64,000 nucleotides of DNA from Rhizobium sp. BK418 (lineage in GTDB: Bacteria > Pseudomonadota > Alphaproteobacteria > Rhizobiales > Rhizobiaceae). The notes under the pieces are model-generated. The model searched no databases. It was not told where the DNA came from and worked only from the letters and a program-made list of their open reading frames with translations. Each line of letters opens with the position of its first letter. Position 1 is the first letter of the stretch. This document shows positions 41,470 through 50,215 of the stretch, piece by piece. Location of the stretch: assembly GCF_004341105.1 (NCBI RefSeq), contig NZ_SLZK01000003.1, positions 496,001 to 560,000 on the forward strand. The letters are read 5' to 3'. A program made the translations under genes and the position numbers.

Positions 41470-41498
41470 TTGTCCCCTTGAAGTGACAGGCTTATAAT
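41470..41498 (+). promoter_or_regulatory. Sigma-70 promoter for the GYD-domain gene
   Basis: -35 TTGTCC (41470-41475), 17-bp spacer, -10 TATAAT (41493-41498, a perfect consensus). The predicted start near 41505 leaves a leader of about 75 nt to the ATG at 41582. Confidence 0.7.
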
Positions 41499-41581
41499 TT
41501 CGGTTGCGGGGAGAAGAGCGGTCGCGGCGTGCGAACGGTATCATGCGCCGCGTGATCGTGGCCTCCGCCGGGAGGTGCAGC

Positions 41582-41875
41582 ATGACCACGTACATTCTGC
41601 TGATAAACTGGACCGATCAGGGCATCCGGAGTGCGAAGGACTCCCCCAAGCGGCTGGATGCGGCAAGAAACCTGCTCGGAAACATGGGCGGTTCCTTCGA
41701 CAAGTTTTATCTTACGATGGGCGAGTACGACATGGTGGCCGTCTGCGAGGCGCCTGATGATCGGGTGATGGCGCGCTTCACGCTGTCTCTTGCCTCGGCG
41801 GGCAATGTGCGCACGCAAACCCTGAGGGCATTTCCGGAAGTGAATTATCGCGATATCATCGCGTCGCTCGCATAG
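41582..41875 (+). CDS. GYD-domain protein
   Basis: 97 residues from MTTYILLINWTDQGIRSAKDSPKRL. It has the GYD-type motif MGEYDMVAVCEAPDD and an alpha+beta ferredoxin-like fold expected for this family. The function is unknown. The start follows GGGAGG at 5-8 bp; the longer frame lacks a site. Confidence 0.82.
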   Translation: MTTYILLINWTDQGIRSAKDSPKRLDAARNLLGNMGGSFDKFYLTMGEYDMVAVCEAPDDRVMARFTLSLASAGNVRTQTLRAFPEVNYRDIIASLA

Positions 41876-41980
41876 GTCAGAATGGCGATAACTGGTGATG
41901 AACCGGATGCGGCGTTGCGGTTATTCCGCAGCGCTGGCAGTGTCGCTGCGCCTTGAAATCAGAGCATGGACTAGCCTTCG

Positions 41981-42694
41981 ATGGAACATGCCGGCCTGTT
42001 GCAGAGAGGAAAGTTCGATCCGGCATTGCCGGTATCACTCTTCCTGCATCTGTCCATCGGCGTGCTCTTGCTCGCTTTCCTGCCTGACGTGGAGCCGGTC
42101 CACGCGCCGCCAGAAGACAGTGTTGATGTGGAAGTTGTCATACCGCCGGCGACTATCGCGACATCGCCACCGCCTGCCGTCCGGTCGCTACCGGACAGGC
42201 GTCAAGACAATGCCAATGCCGCGGCAGATGCGGCAGCACAGACAGCATCAAGAGAGACGCTTCCGCCACTGCCGAAGCCGGTGATACCGGAACCGCAACT
42301 GACCCAAGCAAACGAACTGTTTTCGGCAAAGACACTTGCCAGCCCACGCAGTCGTAAGGCGCGGGAAATGCTTGCCACGTTATCGGGCGGAGAGCGCAAC
42401 CTGCAACTCTGCAATCTTGAGGCGTTAGAGCAGATCGACCGATCTCGCCCCGGCTTGAAGGCTGATCTCGTCGCGCCCTATGCCATGAAGCCGGAAAAGG
42501 TCAGCGGCGGTAGTGTCGAAGTCGAGGGCGGGGCTTTTCGCAGCAAGCGGAACTGGTTCAACATCCGATTCCACTGCGAAGTCGACCCCGCCGGCAAAGT
42601 GGTCGCCTTTGCCTTTGCGATCGGCGATGCCCTTCCCAAGGACATCTGGCAGGAGCACAATCTGGTTGCAGATGACGGCAAGGCCGACCAATAG
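41981..42694 (+). CDS. DUF930 domain protein
   Basis: 237 residues. An N-terminal hydrophobic segment (SLFLHLSIGVLLLAFLP) is followed by a Pro-rich stretch and a C-terminal domain of about 120 residues starting MLATLSGGERNLQLCN (DUF930-like). The architecture, membrane anchor plus proline-rich spacer, resembles TonB. It forms a tandem pair with the next gene. Function unknown. Confidence 0.75.
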   Translation: MEHAGLLQRGKFDPALPVSLFLHLSIGVLLLAFLPDVEPVHAPPEDSVDVEVVIPPATIATSPPPAVRSLPDRRQDNANAAADAAAQTASRETLPPLPKPVIPEPQLTQANELFSAKTLASPRSRKAREMLATLSGGERNLQLCNLEALEQIDRSRPGLKADLVAPYAMKPEKVSGGSVEVEGGAFRSKRNWFNIRFHCEVDPAGKVVAFAFAIGDALPKDIWQEHNLVADDGKADQ

Positions 42695-42741
42695 CTCGGG
42701 GTGACGGTGCCGAGGGGGAAAGATCACGAGGTTTTTTCGAC

Positions 42742-43839
42742 TTGTGGCTTGATGCTGCCGGTTTTAAAGGCCACATCGCTGCTGTGGCAGAAGAAGACGT
42801 CGAACCGGCAGATACCGATCATGAGACGGAGCACCAGGAGCCTCGGGCCCGCTGGGGTGTTGTTGCGTCCGTGCTTCTGCATGTTCCTGTCGTCGCGCTG
42901 TTGATTTTCGGCCTTCCGAAGATCCAGGCGAAACCCGCCGAAGACGAGAGCGTGAAGGTCGAACTCGTCCCGCCGCCGGAGGAAAAGAAGCCGGAGGAAA
43001 AGCCGAAAGAGGAAGAGAAGCCGAAGGAGCAAGCAAAAGCCGAGCCGCCTCCACCGCCACCTCGGCCACCGCAATCACCTCCGCCTGCCGCGGACACGGC
43101 AGAGCGAACGAAGCGGACGCCTATGCCGCCCATGCGCGCTGTCACGGAGTTTGGCGATAAGGACAGCGGTCCCAAAAAATCGTTGACGGGCAATTCGTCC
43201 GAAGGTGAAGCAAAGCCGGCAACAACGCCGCCGAAGCACGACGTTGCGCCGGAGCAAACGCCCACAGAGGCGGCCGTAGAAAAAGCTAAAACCGAAGCGC
43301 CTCCATCAAAGCCTGTTCCGAATGATGTAAAGCTTCCGGAGGTTGCGGTGGCCGATGCTTCTCCGGAGCCCAACAGATCGTCAGCGGACATGTCCGATAA
43401 AGCCGTAACGAGTATTGAACAGGCCAAGCCGCCGGAGCAGAGAACTCCTGAGAAGCCCAAAGAGGTGGCGAAGAACAGTGATCTGACGAACGCCCAGACT
43501 CTGTTTTCCTCCACGGAGGATGGAAACTCCATCGCGCAGGCTGCGGTCGATGGTCTTCCGCGAAACAAGAGAGTTGCCGTTCTTTGCGCCAGCGAGCTTC
43601 GAGCGCAGCTTGCTTATGGTTCTCCGAGTTATCAGCCTTACGCATTGCCGCAATATGGATTACGGGCAGGAACCCTACTCAATATCGACGACGCGGCCTT
43701 TGGCACAGCCAAAGGCTGGTATCATGTTCGCTTCCGTTGTGAGGTGGATGCCAATGCGATGAAAGTCGTTTCGTTTGCCCATGAGGTGGGGGGGCTGATC
43801 CCTCGCAGCCAATATGGCAAATACGATATTCGCGACTAG
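42742..43839 (+). CDS. DUF930 domain protein, long proline/glutamate-rich paralogue
   Basis: Up to 365 residues: a cytosolic N-terminus, one membrane segment (WGVVASVLLHVPVVALLIFG), a very long Pro/Glu/Lys-rich spacer (about 70-260), and a C-terminal DUF930-like domain (VDGLPRNKRVAVLCASELRAQL). It resembles the preceding gene and TonB-type envelope proteins. The start is uncertain: TTG at 42742 is the furthest in-frame choice, with GTG at 42784 possible. Confidence 0.7.
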   Translation: MWLDAAGFKGHIAAVAEEDVEPADTDHETEHQEPRARWGVVASVLLHVPVVALLIFGLPKIQAKPAEDESVKVELVPPPEEKKPEEKPKEEEKPKEQAKAEPPPPPPRPPQSPPPAADTAERTKRTPMPPMRAVTEFGDKDSGPKKSLTGNSSEGEAKPATTPPKHDVAPEQTPTEAAVEKAKTEAPPSKPVPNDVKLPEVAVADASPEPNRSSADMSDKAVTSIEQAKPPEQRTPEKPKEVAKNSDLTNAQTLFSSTEDGNSIAQAAVDGLPRNKRVAVLCASELRAQLAYGSPSYQPYALPQYGLRAGTLLNIDDAAFGTAKGWYHVRFRCEVDANAMKVVSFAHEVGGLIPRSQYGKYDIRD

Positions 43840-43936
43840 TCGGCGCATTCGCTCGCGGAACAAGCCACGCACAAGGAGCCATCTCTATCGTTTCCCCATG
43901 GCCGTGATGGTTACGGTGGATAAGGGGACAAATGAT

Positions 43937-44098
43937 ATGTCGAACGAGATCGAGCACTTCTTCGAGCGCCAGGAAGAATCCGTCAGCCTGATGTTTCTGG
44001 AAAACAAAGCAGACGAGCTGACCGATATTCTGGTTGCGGCTCTGGAAGAAGCTTTCGAAATTCTTCTGGAAAGCGCGCCGGCAGAAACCTTCCATTAA
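43937..44098 (+). CDS. Small conserved-looking protein
   Basis: 53 residues, strongly acidic and leucine-rich (MSNEIEHFFERQEESVSLMF to ETFH), likely helical. AAGGGG precedes the ATG by about 9 bp. I do not recognise the family. The in-frame extension upstream to 43814 overlaps the DUF930 gene end and is less likely. Confidence 0.5.
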   Translation: MSNEIEHFFERQEESVSLMFLENKADELTDILVAALEEAFEILLESAPAETFH

Positions 44099-44146
44099 CG
44101 CGCCGATACGAAGCTTCCGGATTGAGCTTCTTTTTCTGGGATATCA

Positions 44147-44944
44147 ATGGTCGTTCCGCTTCAGGAGGATGGCAGGCTTCCGGTTTCGCTCCGGAGCCAT
44201 CTTGGCGGCTATCAGTGGCGGCGCGACGCTCTCGGCCGGTCATCGGCCTGTGTTTTTCGCCTGGAAGGCGAGGGGCGTCCCGGGCTTTACCTGAAGGGCG
44301 AGGAGGCGGGGCCGTTTTGTGAACTCGCCGATGAGGCCGAGAGGCTCGTCTGGCTTCGCAGTCAAGGTCTCGATTGCCCTGAGGTTATCGCCTATGAGAG
44401 CGATGGCGAGCGCAGCTTCCTGCTGATGACTGCACTGCCGGGCGCCGATCTCGTCACTGCTGCGGTGCTGCTGCCGGAAGAACGCGTCGAGATTCTTGCT
44501 TCCGCTCTCAGCACTCTCCACAACCTCGATGTCAACGCCTGCCCGTTCGATCATCGTCTGGAAAACCGTCTTCTGACTGCTGAGGCGCGGATGCGGGCCG
44601 GACTGGTTGACGAGACGGATTTCGATGAGAAGCGGCTCGGCAAAAGCGCCTTCTTCCTCTTTGGCGAATTGCAGCGGCTGCGGCCCGATAGCGAAAATCT
44701 CGTCGTTGCGCATGGCGATGCCTGCCTGCCGAATTTCATGGCGGCTGGAGGGCGGTTTGCCGGCTATATCGACTGCTGCCGGCTCGGCGTCGCCGACCGC
44801 TATCAGGATATCGCGCTGGCCTGTCGCAGCATCGCCCATAATTTCGGCGGGGAATTCGTGCGGCTGTTTCTCAATGCCTATGGCCTTTCCATCATCGACC
44901 CCGAGAGGATCGAGTTTTATCAGCTTCTCGACGAATTCTTCTGA
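44147..44944 (+). CDS. APH(3')-type aminoglycoside phosphotransferase
   Basis: 265 residues, the typical APH(3') length. The catalytic HGDACLPN, then YIDCCRLGVADRYQDIALACRSI and the C-terminal FYQLLDEFF, are characteristic of APH(3') kanamycin/neomycin kinases. The family usually has IDCGRLG; here the fourth residue is Cys. Chromosomal rhizobial copies may be intrinsic. Whether it confers resistance is not shown by the sequence. Confidence 0.88.
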   Translation: MVVPLQEDGRLPVSLRSHLGGYQWRRDALGRSSACVFRLEGEGRPGLYLKGEEAGPFCELADEAERLVWLRSQGLDCPEVIAYESDGERSFLLMTALPGADLVTAAVLLPEERVEILASALSTLHNLDVNACPFDHRLENRLLTAEARMRAGLVDETDFDEKRLGKSAFFLFGELQRLRPDSENLVVAHGDACLPNFMAAGGRFAGYIDCCRLGVADRYQDIALACRSIAHNFGGEFVRLFLNAYGLSIIDPERIEFYQLLDEFF

Positions 44945-44997
44945 TTGCTTGCCCGGTTTGCTGTCTGCTGGCAAAGTCGGCTGCGAAGGAGATTGTT

Positions 44998-45798
44998 ATG
45001 GCCGCCAGCCAGTTCAGGATGCTGCGCTCGTCCGTAGCGGGCGTGGAGGCCGTGGCGGCGACGTCAGGCCACCGTTTCGCGCGCCATACGCATGAGCAGT
45101 TCGGCATCGGCCTGATCTTTTCCGGCGCGCAAAAGTCGCTGAGCGGGCGCGGCATGGTCGAGGCGGAGGCCGGCGATCTCATCACCGTCAATCCGAATGA
45201 GGTGCATGACGGGGCGCCGATCAGTGAGGCGCGATCCTGGAGCATTCTCTATTTTGACCCCTCCGTAATGGTCGGTCTTGCGCGCGAGTCGGCAGAGGGT
45301 GGTTCCAGCCGCTCTGAGATTCCGCGGCCTGTCATTAAGGACAGGTTGCTTGGTGACCGGTTCCGGGCATTGTTTTCTGCCGTTACGGGCAACGAGGAGC
45401 GGCTGCGCTGCGAAGAGTTGCTGCTCTCGGTCGCTGCCGATGCGATGCGCGAAGCGGCGATGCAGGAAGAGCCCGCGTCGGCACCGCGTTCCATTGTCCA
45501 TGCGCGCAGCCTGATCGACGACGATCCGGCAGCCGAAATCTCACTCGCCGATCTGGCACGCGAAAGCGGCCTTAGTCGGTTTCAGGTGCTGCGCGCCTTT
45601 GCCAGGGCAACGGGATTTACGCCGCATGCCTATCTCGTTCAGGCTCGCGTGCATCTTGCCCGACGGCTGATCGCCGGCGGTGCGCCGCTGGCGGAAGCGG
45701 CTTTCGAAAGCGGCTTTGCCGACCAGAGCCACATGACGCGCGCCTTCGTTTCCCGCTATGGCCTGACGCCCGGCGTCTATGCGCGCGGTCATTCCTGA
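44998..45798 (+). CDS. AraC-family regulator with cupin sensor
   Basis: 266 residues. An N-terminal AraC-binding cupin-like domain (HRFARHTHEQFGIGLIFSGAQ) is followed by two C-terminal helix-turn-helix units (SLADLARESGLSRFQVLRAF and HMTRAFVSRYGLTP). It is followed by a DMT transporter on the same strand, its probable target (inference). Confidence 0.9.
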   Translation: MAASQFRMLRSSVAGVEAVAATSGHRFARHTHEQFGIGLIFSGAQKSLSGRGMVEAEAGDLITVNPNEVHDGAPISEARSWSILYFDPSVMVGLARESAEGGSSRSEIPRPVIKDRLLGDRFRALFSAVTGNEERLRCEELLLSVAADAMREAAMQEEPASAPRSIVHARSLIDDDPAAEISLADLARESGLSRFQVLRAFARATGFTPHAYLVQARVHLARRLIAGGAPLAEAAFESGFADQSHMTRAFVSRYGLTPGVYARGHS

Positions 45799-45878
45799 AC
45801 GCTCGCTCCCTTGCAATTTCGTTCAAGACGTCAGGCCTCTGAACCTGTTTGCTTCCGCCGTCTCGAAAGGAGCAGCAG

Positions 45879-46760
45879 ATGAGCAGGGAATTTCAAGGTT
45901 ATATCTATCTTACTTTGGCGATGACGACTGTCGGCAGTACCGTTATCGCCAGCAAGCTCATTGCTTCCGGATTGCCACCCTTCACGGCTACGGCCTTGCG
46001 TTTTGCGGTGGCCTTTCCCTTCTTCCTCTTCCTTATGCGCTGGACAGGGTCGCGGTCGCCTCGGCTTTCTGCGCGGGACCGACTGATCCTTCTCACGCAG
46101 GCCGGTGCTGGAAGTGTCGGTTATACGACGCTGTTGATCTCGGGCCTGTCACTAACGTCGGCGGCCAATGCCGGTGTCATCATCGGTACGCTGCCGGTCG
46201 TGTCAGCGGCAATCTCCATCCTCGTGCTCGGCGAGAGGCCGCAGCGTTTCCTGCTTCTGGCGATCGGGCTGGCGGCTGCAGGCGTCTTCTCTATTGCTTT
46301 TTCGCCGGCTGCCGGTCGTGGGTCGCTTGTTGGCGACATCATGATTTTCGGCGCAGTCATCTGCGAGGGGCTGTTCATCCTGCTCAACAAGCGGCTCGGC
46401 ACGTCGATTCCGCCATTGACGCAGTCGGCGTTGATGACGGCCATCGGCTTTGTCGTTGCGGGTGTGCCCGCCTTGTTTGAACATCATGATATCGGCACCG
46501 CTTCGCAACCGGCTTTGCTTGCGGTCGTCTATTACGCGCTGGTGCCGACTGTGGGTGGCTTCATTCTCTGGTATGCGGGAGCGGAACGCGTCAGCGGCGC
46601 GGAGGCCTCTCTTTTTACCGCTGTTGCACCGACAACCTCTGTTATTTTCGCCTTTGTTGTTCTCGGCGAGGCGATCGCTTTCAACCAGATTTTCGGGATT
46701 GCCTGCGTTCTGGCAGCTGTCATAGGCCTCGGCTTCGCCAGCCGGACGGCGAGAAGCTAG
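45879..46760 (+). CDS. EamA-family DMT transporter
   Basis: 293 residues with ten predicted membrane segments and two EamA repeats (IASKLIASGLPPFTATALRFA and GAERVSGAEASLFTAVAPTTSV). Such carriers export amino acids or metabolites. The ATG at 45879 follows AAAGGAG and is preferred to the upstream 45849. The 3' end overlaps the convergent AraC gene by 4 bp. Confidence 0.88.
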   Translation: MSREFQGYIYLTLAMTTVGSTVIASKLIASGLPPFTATALRFAVAFPFFLFLMRWTGSRSPRLSARDRLILLTQAGAGSVGYTTLLISGLSLTSAANAGVIIGTLPVVSAAISILVLGERPQRFLLLAIGLAAAGVFSIAFSPAAGRGSLVGDIMIFGAVICEGLFILLNKRLGTSIPPLTQSALMTAIGFVVAGVPALFEHHDIGTASQPALLAVVYYALVPTVGGFILWYAGAERVSGAEASLFTAVAPTTSVIFAFVVLGEAIAFNQIFGIACVLAAVIGLGFASRTARS

Positions 46761-47620
46761 GCGCGGCGGAAGACGTTGCGATATTCTCGTGGCGTCATGC
46801 CGGTCTGCGCCCTGAATTGCCTGTTGAAGTTTGCAAGCGAACCGTAGCCTACGGCATCGGAAATGTGGCCGACGGGCTGGCTTGTGGCGGAGAGGCGGGC
46901 GCAGGCATCGCCGATGCGCATGCGGATCAGATAATCGGAGACTGTTGTGCCCGTGTGGCGGCGAAAGAGGCGGTGCAGGCCCGAGACACTGAGGGCCGCG
47001 ATATCGGCGAGTTCCTCCAGGCCAATCGGGCGGGCGTAATGCAGATGCAGGTGGGTGAGCACTCGGTCGATCCGTTCGCGGCTTTCCTGCAATTCCGGAC
47101 TCTGGCCGGGCGTGCTGGCAAGCGCGAATGCCTGCCGATCTGTCGCAATGCGTCCGAGGATGCTCAAAAGGGACAGCAGCCGTTCGGCTGGCGGCTTTGA
47201 AAAGATCGCCTCGATCTCACTGCGCACAGCGTCCGCCGTTTCCTTGGAAAACTGCAGTCCCCGGTCGGCGCGCGACAGCATGGCTTCGATCGGGGCGAGC
47301 TCGACTGCGCCTGCTGTCACCCGACGGATCCAGTCCGGGTGAAACCACAAAACCAGAGCGACATGCGGGCTCGCTTCCTCATATTTTGCCCTCGACACCC
47401 AGGTGTGGGGAAGGTTGGGGCCGACAAGCACGAGGTCGCCGTCCTGATATTCGCCGGTATGGTCGCCGATGAAGCGCTGGCCGATAGAGTTCAGTGTCAG
47501 TGTCAGCTCGAATTCGGGATGGTGATGCCATTGAAAAGGGATCGCCTCGTCAAGCCGCCGGTTCAGCATGCTCCAGGACGCATCGGCATGGCGTGGCAGG
47601 ATTTCGAGATAAGGCCTCAT
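46757..47620 (-). CDS. AraC-family transcriptional regulator
   Basis: 287 residues from MRPYLEILPRHADASW. An N-terminal cupin-type sensor (PFQWHHHPEFELTLTL) is followed by a C-terminal double HTH, ending SLANFNRQFRAQTGMTPREYRN. The start follows AGAAGGC. It is divergent from the PhyH gene, suggesting control of it (inference). Confidence 0.88.
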   Translation of the reverse strand: MRPYLEILPRHADASWSMLNRRLDEAIPFQWHHHPEFELTLTLNSIGQRFIGDHTGEYQDGDLVLVGPNLPHTWVSRAKYEEASPHVALVLWFHPDWIRRVTAGAVELAPIEAMLSRADRGLQFSKETADAVRSEIEAIFSKPPAERLLSLLSILGRIATDRQAFALASTPGQSPELQESRERIDRVLTHLHLHYARPIGLEELADIAALSVSGLHRLFRRHTGTTVSDYLIRMRIGDACARLSATSQPVGHISDAVGYGSLANFNRQFRAQTGMTPREYRNVFRRA

Positions 47621-47755
47621 GAGGCGCCTTCTAGACCATTGACGCCAGAATAGTATCATAATCTGCCAAGCTGGCACAACATGGACCGCGATGCGAGGTT
47701 ACACTCCCATCATTGCCTGAAACGACAGGAATGGATCGAATAATGGGAGGATCTC

Positions 47756-48691
47756 ATGGAACTGGCAGTGAAACGCGACGCGCATCCGACGGCCTCGTCG
47801 GTCACCACGCAGCTCAAGGACATCAAGAAGAAGCTGCCGCTGCGGGTGCTCTCGGAAGCGGACTGGCAGCACTGGACAAAGAAGGGCTATGTCATCGTTC
47901 GTCAGGCCGTTCCTGCGGCGAATGTCGAGCGGCTTGTGGAGGTGCTCTGGCGTTTTGACGAGAAGGATCCGAACGACCCTTCGACCTGGTATGCGCCGCA
48001 GCGCCGTGAGCACAAGATGAAAGAGCTCAACAATACCGGCATGCTTGAGATCTACAATCACCAGGCGCTCTGGGATAACCGGATGGAACAGCGCGTCTAT
48101 GACGTCTTCGTCGATATCTGGGACCGCGAAGACCTGTGGGTGACGATCGACCGCGCCAACCTCAACCCGCCGAAGAAGGTGAAGGGCAACCCGAACGGTT
48201 TCATCCACTGGGATGTCGATACGTCGATCCGGCCGCTGCCGATCGGCGTGCAGGGCGTCCTGAGCCTGAAGAAGCAGGATGGCGATGTCGGTGGCTTCCA
48301 GTGTGTGCCCTACCTCTTCGAGCATTTCGAGGAATGGGTGAAGACGCAGCCCGAGGATCGCGATCCGATGCATCCCGATATGACCGGCCTTTCCGTCGTC
48401 AATATCGACATGGAGCCAGGCGACCTGATGATCTTCAATTCACTTCTCGCCCACGGCGTTCGTCCCAACCATTCGGATAACCGTGTACGCATGGCGCAAT
48501 ATATTTCTATGCATCCGGCCGAATACGACAATGCCGAGGAGCGTGAAGAGCGTATCCGCTTGTGGCGTGAGCTCGATCATCCGAAACGCGATGCCTTCCC
48601 CGGCGATCCGCGCGAATGGGAAAAGCACAATGCCAGGACTGCGGAACTGACGCCGCTTGGCCGCAAGCTGCTCGGCCTCGACCGCTGGTAA
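47756..48691 (+). CDS. Phytanoyl-CoA dioxygenase (PhyH) family protein
   Basis: 311 residues of a Fe(II)/2-oxoglutarate oxygenase. The metal triad is visible as HWD in NGFIHWDVDTSIRP plus the distal His in LLAHGVRPNHSDNRVRMAQY. The conserved Arg that binds 2-oxoglutarate lies in the latter segment. Substrate unknown. A strong terminator follows at 48708. Confidence 0.9.
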   Translation: MELAVKRDAHPTASSVTTQLKDIKKKLPLRVLSEADWQHWTKKGYVIVRQAVPAANVERLVEVLWRFDEKDPNDPSTWYAPQRREHKMKELNNTGMLEIYNHQALWDNRMEQRVYDVFVDIWDREDLWVTIDRANLNPPKKVKGNPNGFIHWDVDTSIRPLPIGVQGVLSLKKQDGDVGGFQCVPYLFEHFEEWVKTQPEDRDPMHPDMTGLSVVNIDMEPGDLMIFNSLLAHGVRPNHSDNRVRMAQYISMHPAEYDNAEEREERIRLWRELDHPKRDAFPGDPREWEKHNARTAELTPLGRKLLGLDRW

Positions 48692-48707
48692 GACGATAGA
48701 AGATCAC

Positions 48708-48741
48708 AAGCCGCGGAGAAGAACTCTTCCGCGGCTTTTTT
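48708..48741 (+). terminator. Intrinsic terminator after the PhyH gene
   Basis: AAGCCGCGGA and TCCGCGGCTT arms, then a T-run, 17 bp past the stop. Confidence 0.85.
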
Positions 48742-48899
48742 GCCTTGATGCAGAAGCGACGCATTCGCGTCATGATGCCGCCGGCCGGCTCGCCCCTCAC
48801 GATTTCGCTGTTGCGCGATATCGAAGCTGCTGACCCCTTGGGATGGCCGCTTCGGCACCCTATGTCTTCGGAAGAGACATCCATTCGGAGATGACATCC

Positions 48900-49298
48900 A
48901 TGTCAGGCAAGCCGATCAAGATTCCCGGACCGGATCATCCGATCACTGTCGAACACAATCCTTCCCGCGTCGTCGTCAAGCTCGGCGGCCGCGTGATCGC
49001 CGATACGCACGATGCGCTGACGCTGCGCGAGGCTTCCTATCCGCCGGTGCAATATATTCCGCGCAAGGATGTGGATATGTCGTCGCTGGAGCGCACCGAC
49101 CACGAGAGCCATTGCCCCTATAAGGGGGATGCCTCCTATTACAGCATTCCCGCTGGCGGCGAGCGTTCGAAGAATGCGATCTGGACGTATGAGACGCCCA
49201 ATCCCGCCGTTGCCAACATCAAGGGCTATATGGCCTTTTACCCTGACAGGGTCGATTCCATCGAGGAGTTGCCGTCTCCCGAGGCGGGGCAGTTCTAA
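48900..49298 (+). CDS. DUF427 domain protein
   Basis: 132 residues from MSGKPIKIPGPDHPITVEHNPSRVV. This small globular domain family (DUF427) has TLREASYPPVQYIPRKDVDM and CPYKGDASYYSI. The function is unknown. GGAG lies about 9 bp before the ATG; an alternative ATG at 48891 adds 3 residues. Confidence 0.82.
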   Translation: MSGKPIKIPGPDHPITVEHNPSRVVVKLGGRVIADTHDALTLREASYPPVQYIPRKDVDMSSLERTDHESHCPYKGDASYYSIPAGGERSKNAIWTYETPNPAVANIKGYMAFYPDRVDSIEELPSPEAGQF

Positions 49299-49435
49299 GG
49301 GCTAACTAGCCTCCTTCTTCCGATCAATCGCACCGGCAAGGTGGGCCGGATGCGTAAGCGTTTTGGGCTAATATGAAACTCCCTCAGGTCGCAGTATCTT
49401 CGCCACGCGCAAGGATTATGCAGGCCGGGAACCTC

Positions 49436-50092
49436 ATGAAACTGGATCAAGTGGAACTTCGCTCCGAAGTGTTGGATATTCGTATTATAGAAAGCATCGG
49501 CGATGGTTCTTTCAATCTCGAATTCGACGTCTCTCGCGATAATGGATACGTTCTGATCCTTCTGGAAATACTGGCGGGAAGGGGCGATTTCCTTGTTCAG
49601 GGTTTCGATGAGGAAAATAGTGCCGCTGCGTCACTCCGGGGCCGCCAAAGAGTCTATATTGTGAGACCTGCCGAAGCTGCCCGGAGGATTGCGGTCGGCA
49701 TGTTTGCGGCCGTCAACAGCAAGGTCCGGGCGACGATCGCCTGCTTCAGGCGGAAGATCGCCGTTACATCAGGGGAACTATCGGGGCCGATGTCCCGGGC
49801 GCTCTCCAAATTGCTGGTTGCTTCAGCACTTGCCTGGATGGGCATTCCGTCTCCGGACGTTCTGAACACGGTCGGGATTACCACCACTCCCTCTGCCGAG
49901 CAGATGAAGAAACTTTTGAGCAGTACGGCGACCATAGGCAGTTCTCAGAATGAACTACTGGCCCTTGTCGATCCGGATCTGCGTTCGGCAATCCTGGATA
50001 TTATAGAAGAGACCATGTGGCTGCTCGCCATGCGCGACCAGCTCCATTATGCCGCCTGCGAGATGGTCGCCTGCAGTCAGCCAGCAAATTGA
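49436..50092 (+). CDS. Hypothetical protein
   Basis: About 218 residues from MKLDQVELRSEV. I do not recognise the family. The first half is rich in beta-strand-like sequence and the second in helix (GPMSRALSKLLVASALAWMG, then EQMKKLLSSTAT). No signal peptide or clear motif is seen. The start is uncertain: ATGs at 49373 and 49418 are in frame. Confidence 0.5.
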   Translation: MKLDQVELRSEVLDIRIIESIGDGSFNLEFDVSRDNGYVLILLEILAGRGDFLVQGFDEENSAAASLRGRQRVYIVRPAEAARRIAVGMFAAVNSKVRATIACFRRKIAVTSGELSGPMSRALSKLLVASALAWMGIPSPDVLNTVGITTTPSAEQMKKLLSSTATIGSSQNELLALVDPDLRSAILDIIEETMWLLAMRDQLHYAACEMVACSQPAN

Positions 50093-50215
50093 TGCGGCAA
50101 TTGCGCGCCGGAGCACATTCGGGTTGACATCAATCATTTTCCAGCAGAACACCGTTCCGCTTTTATAAGATTCCAATAAGTGCCTGTGGCTGGGCCGCAC
50201 GCCGGTGATTGAACA

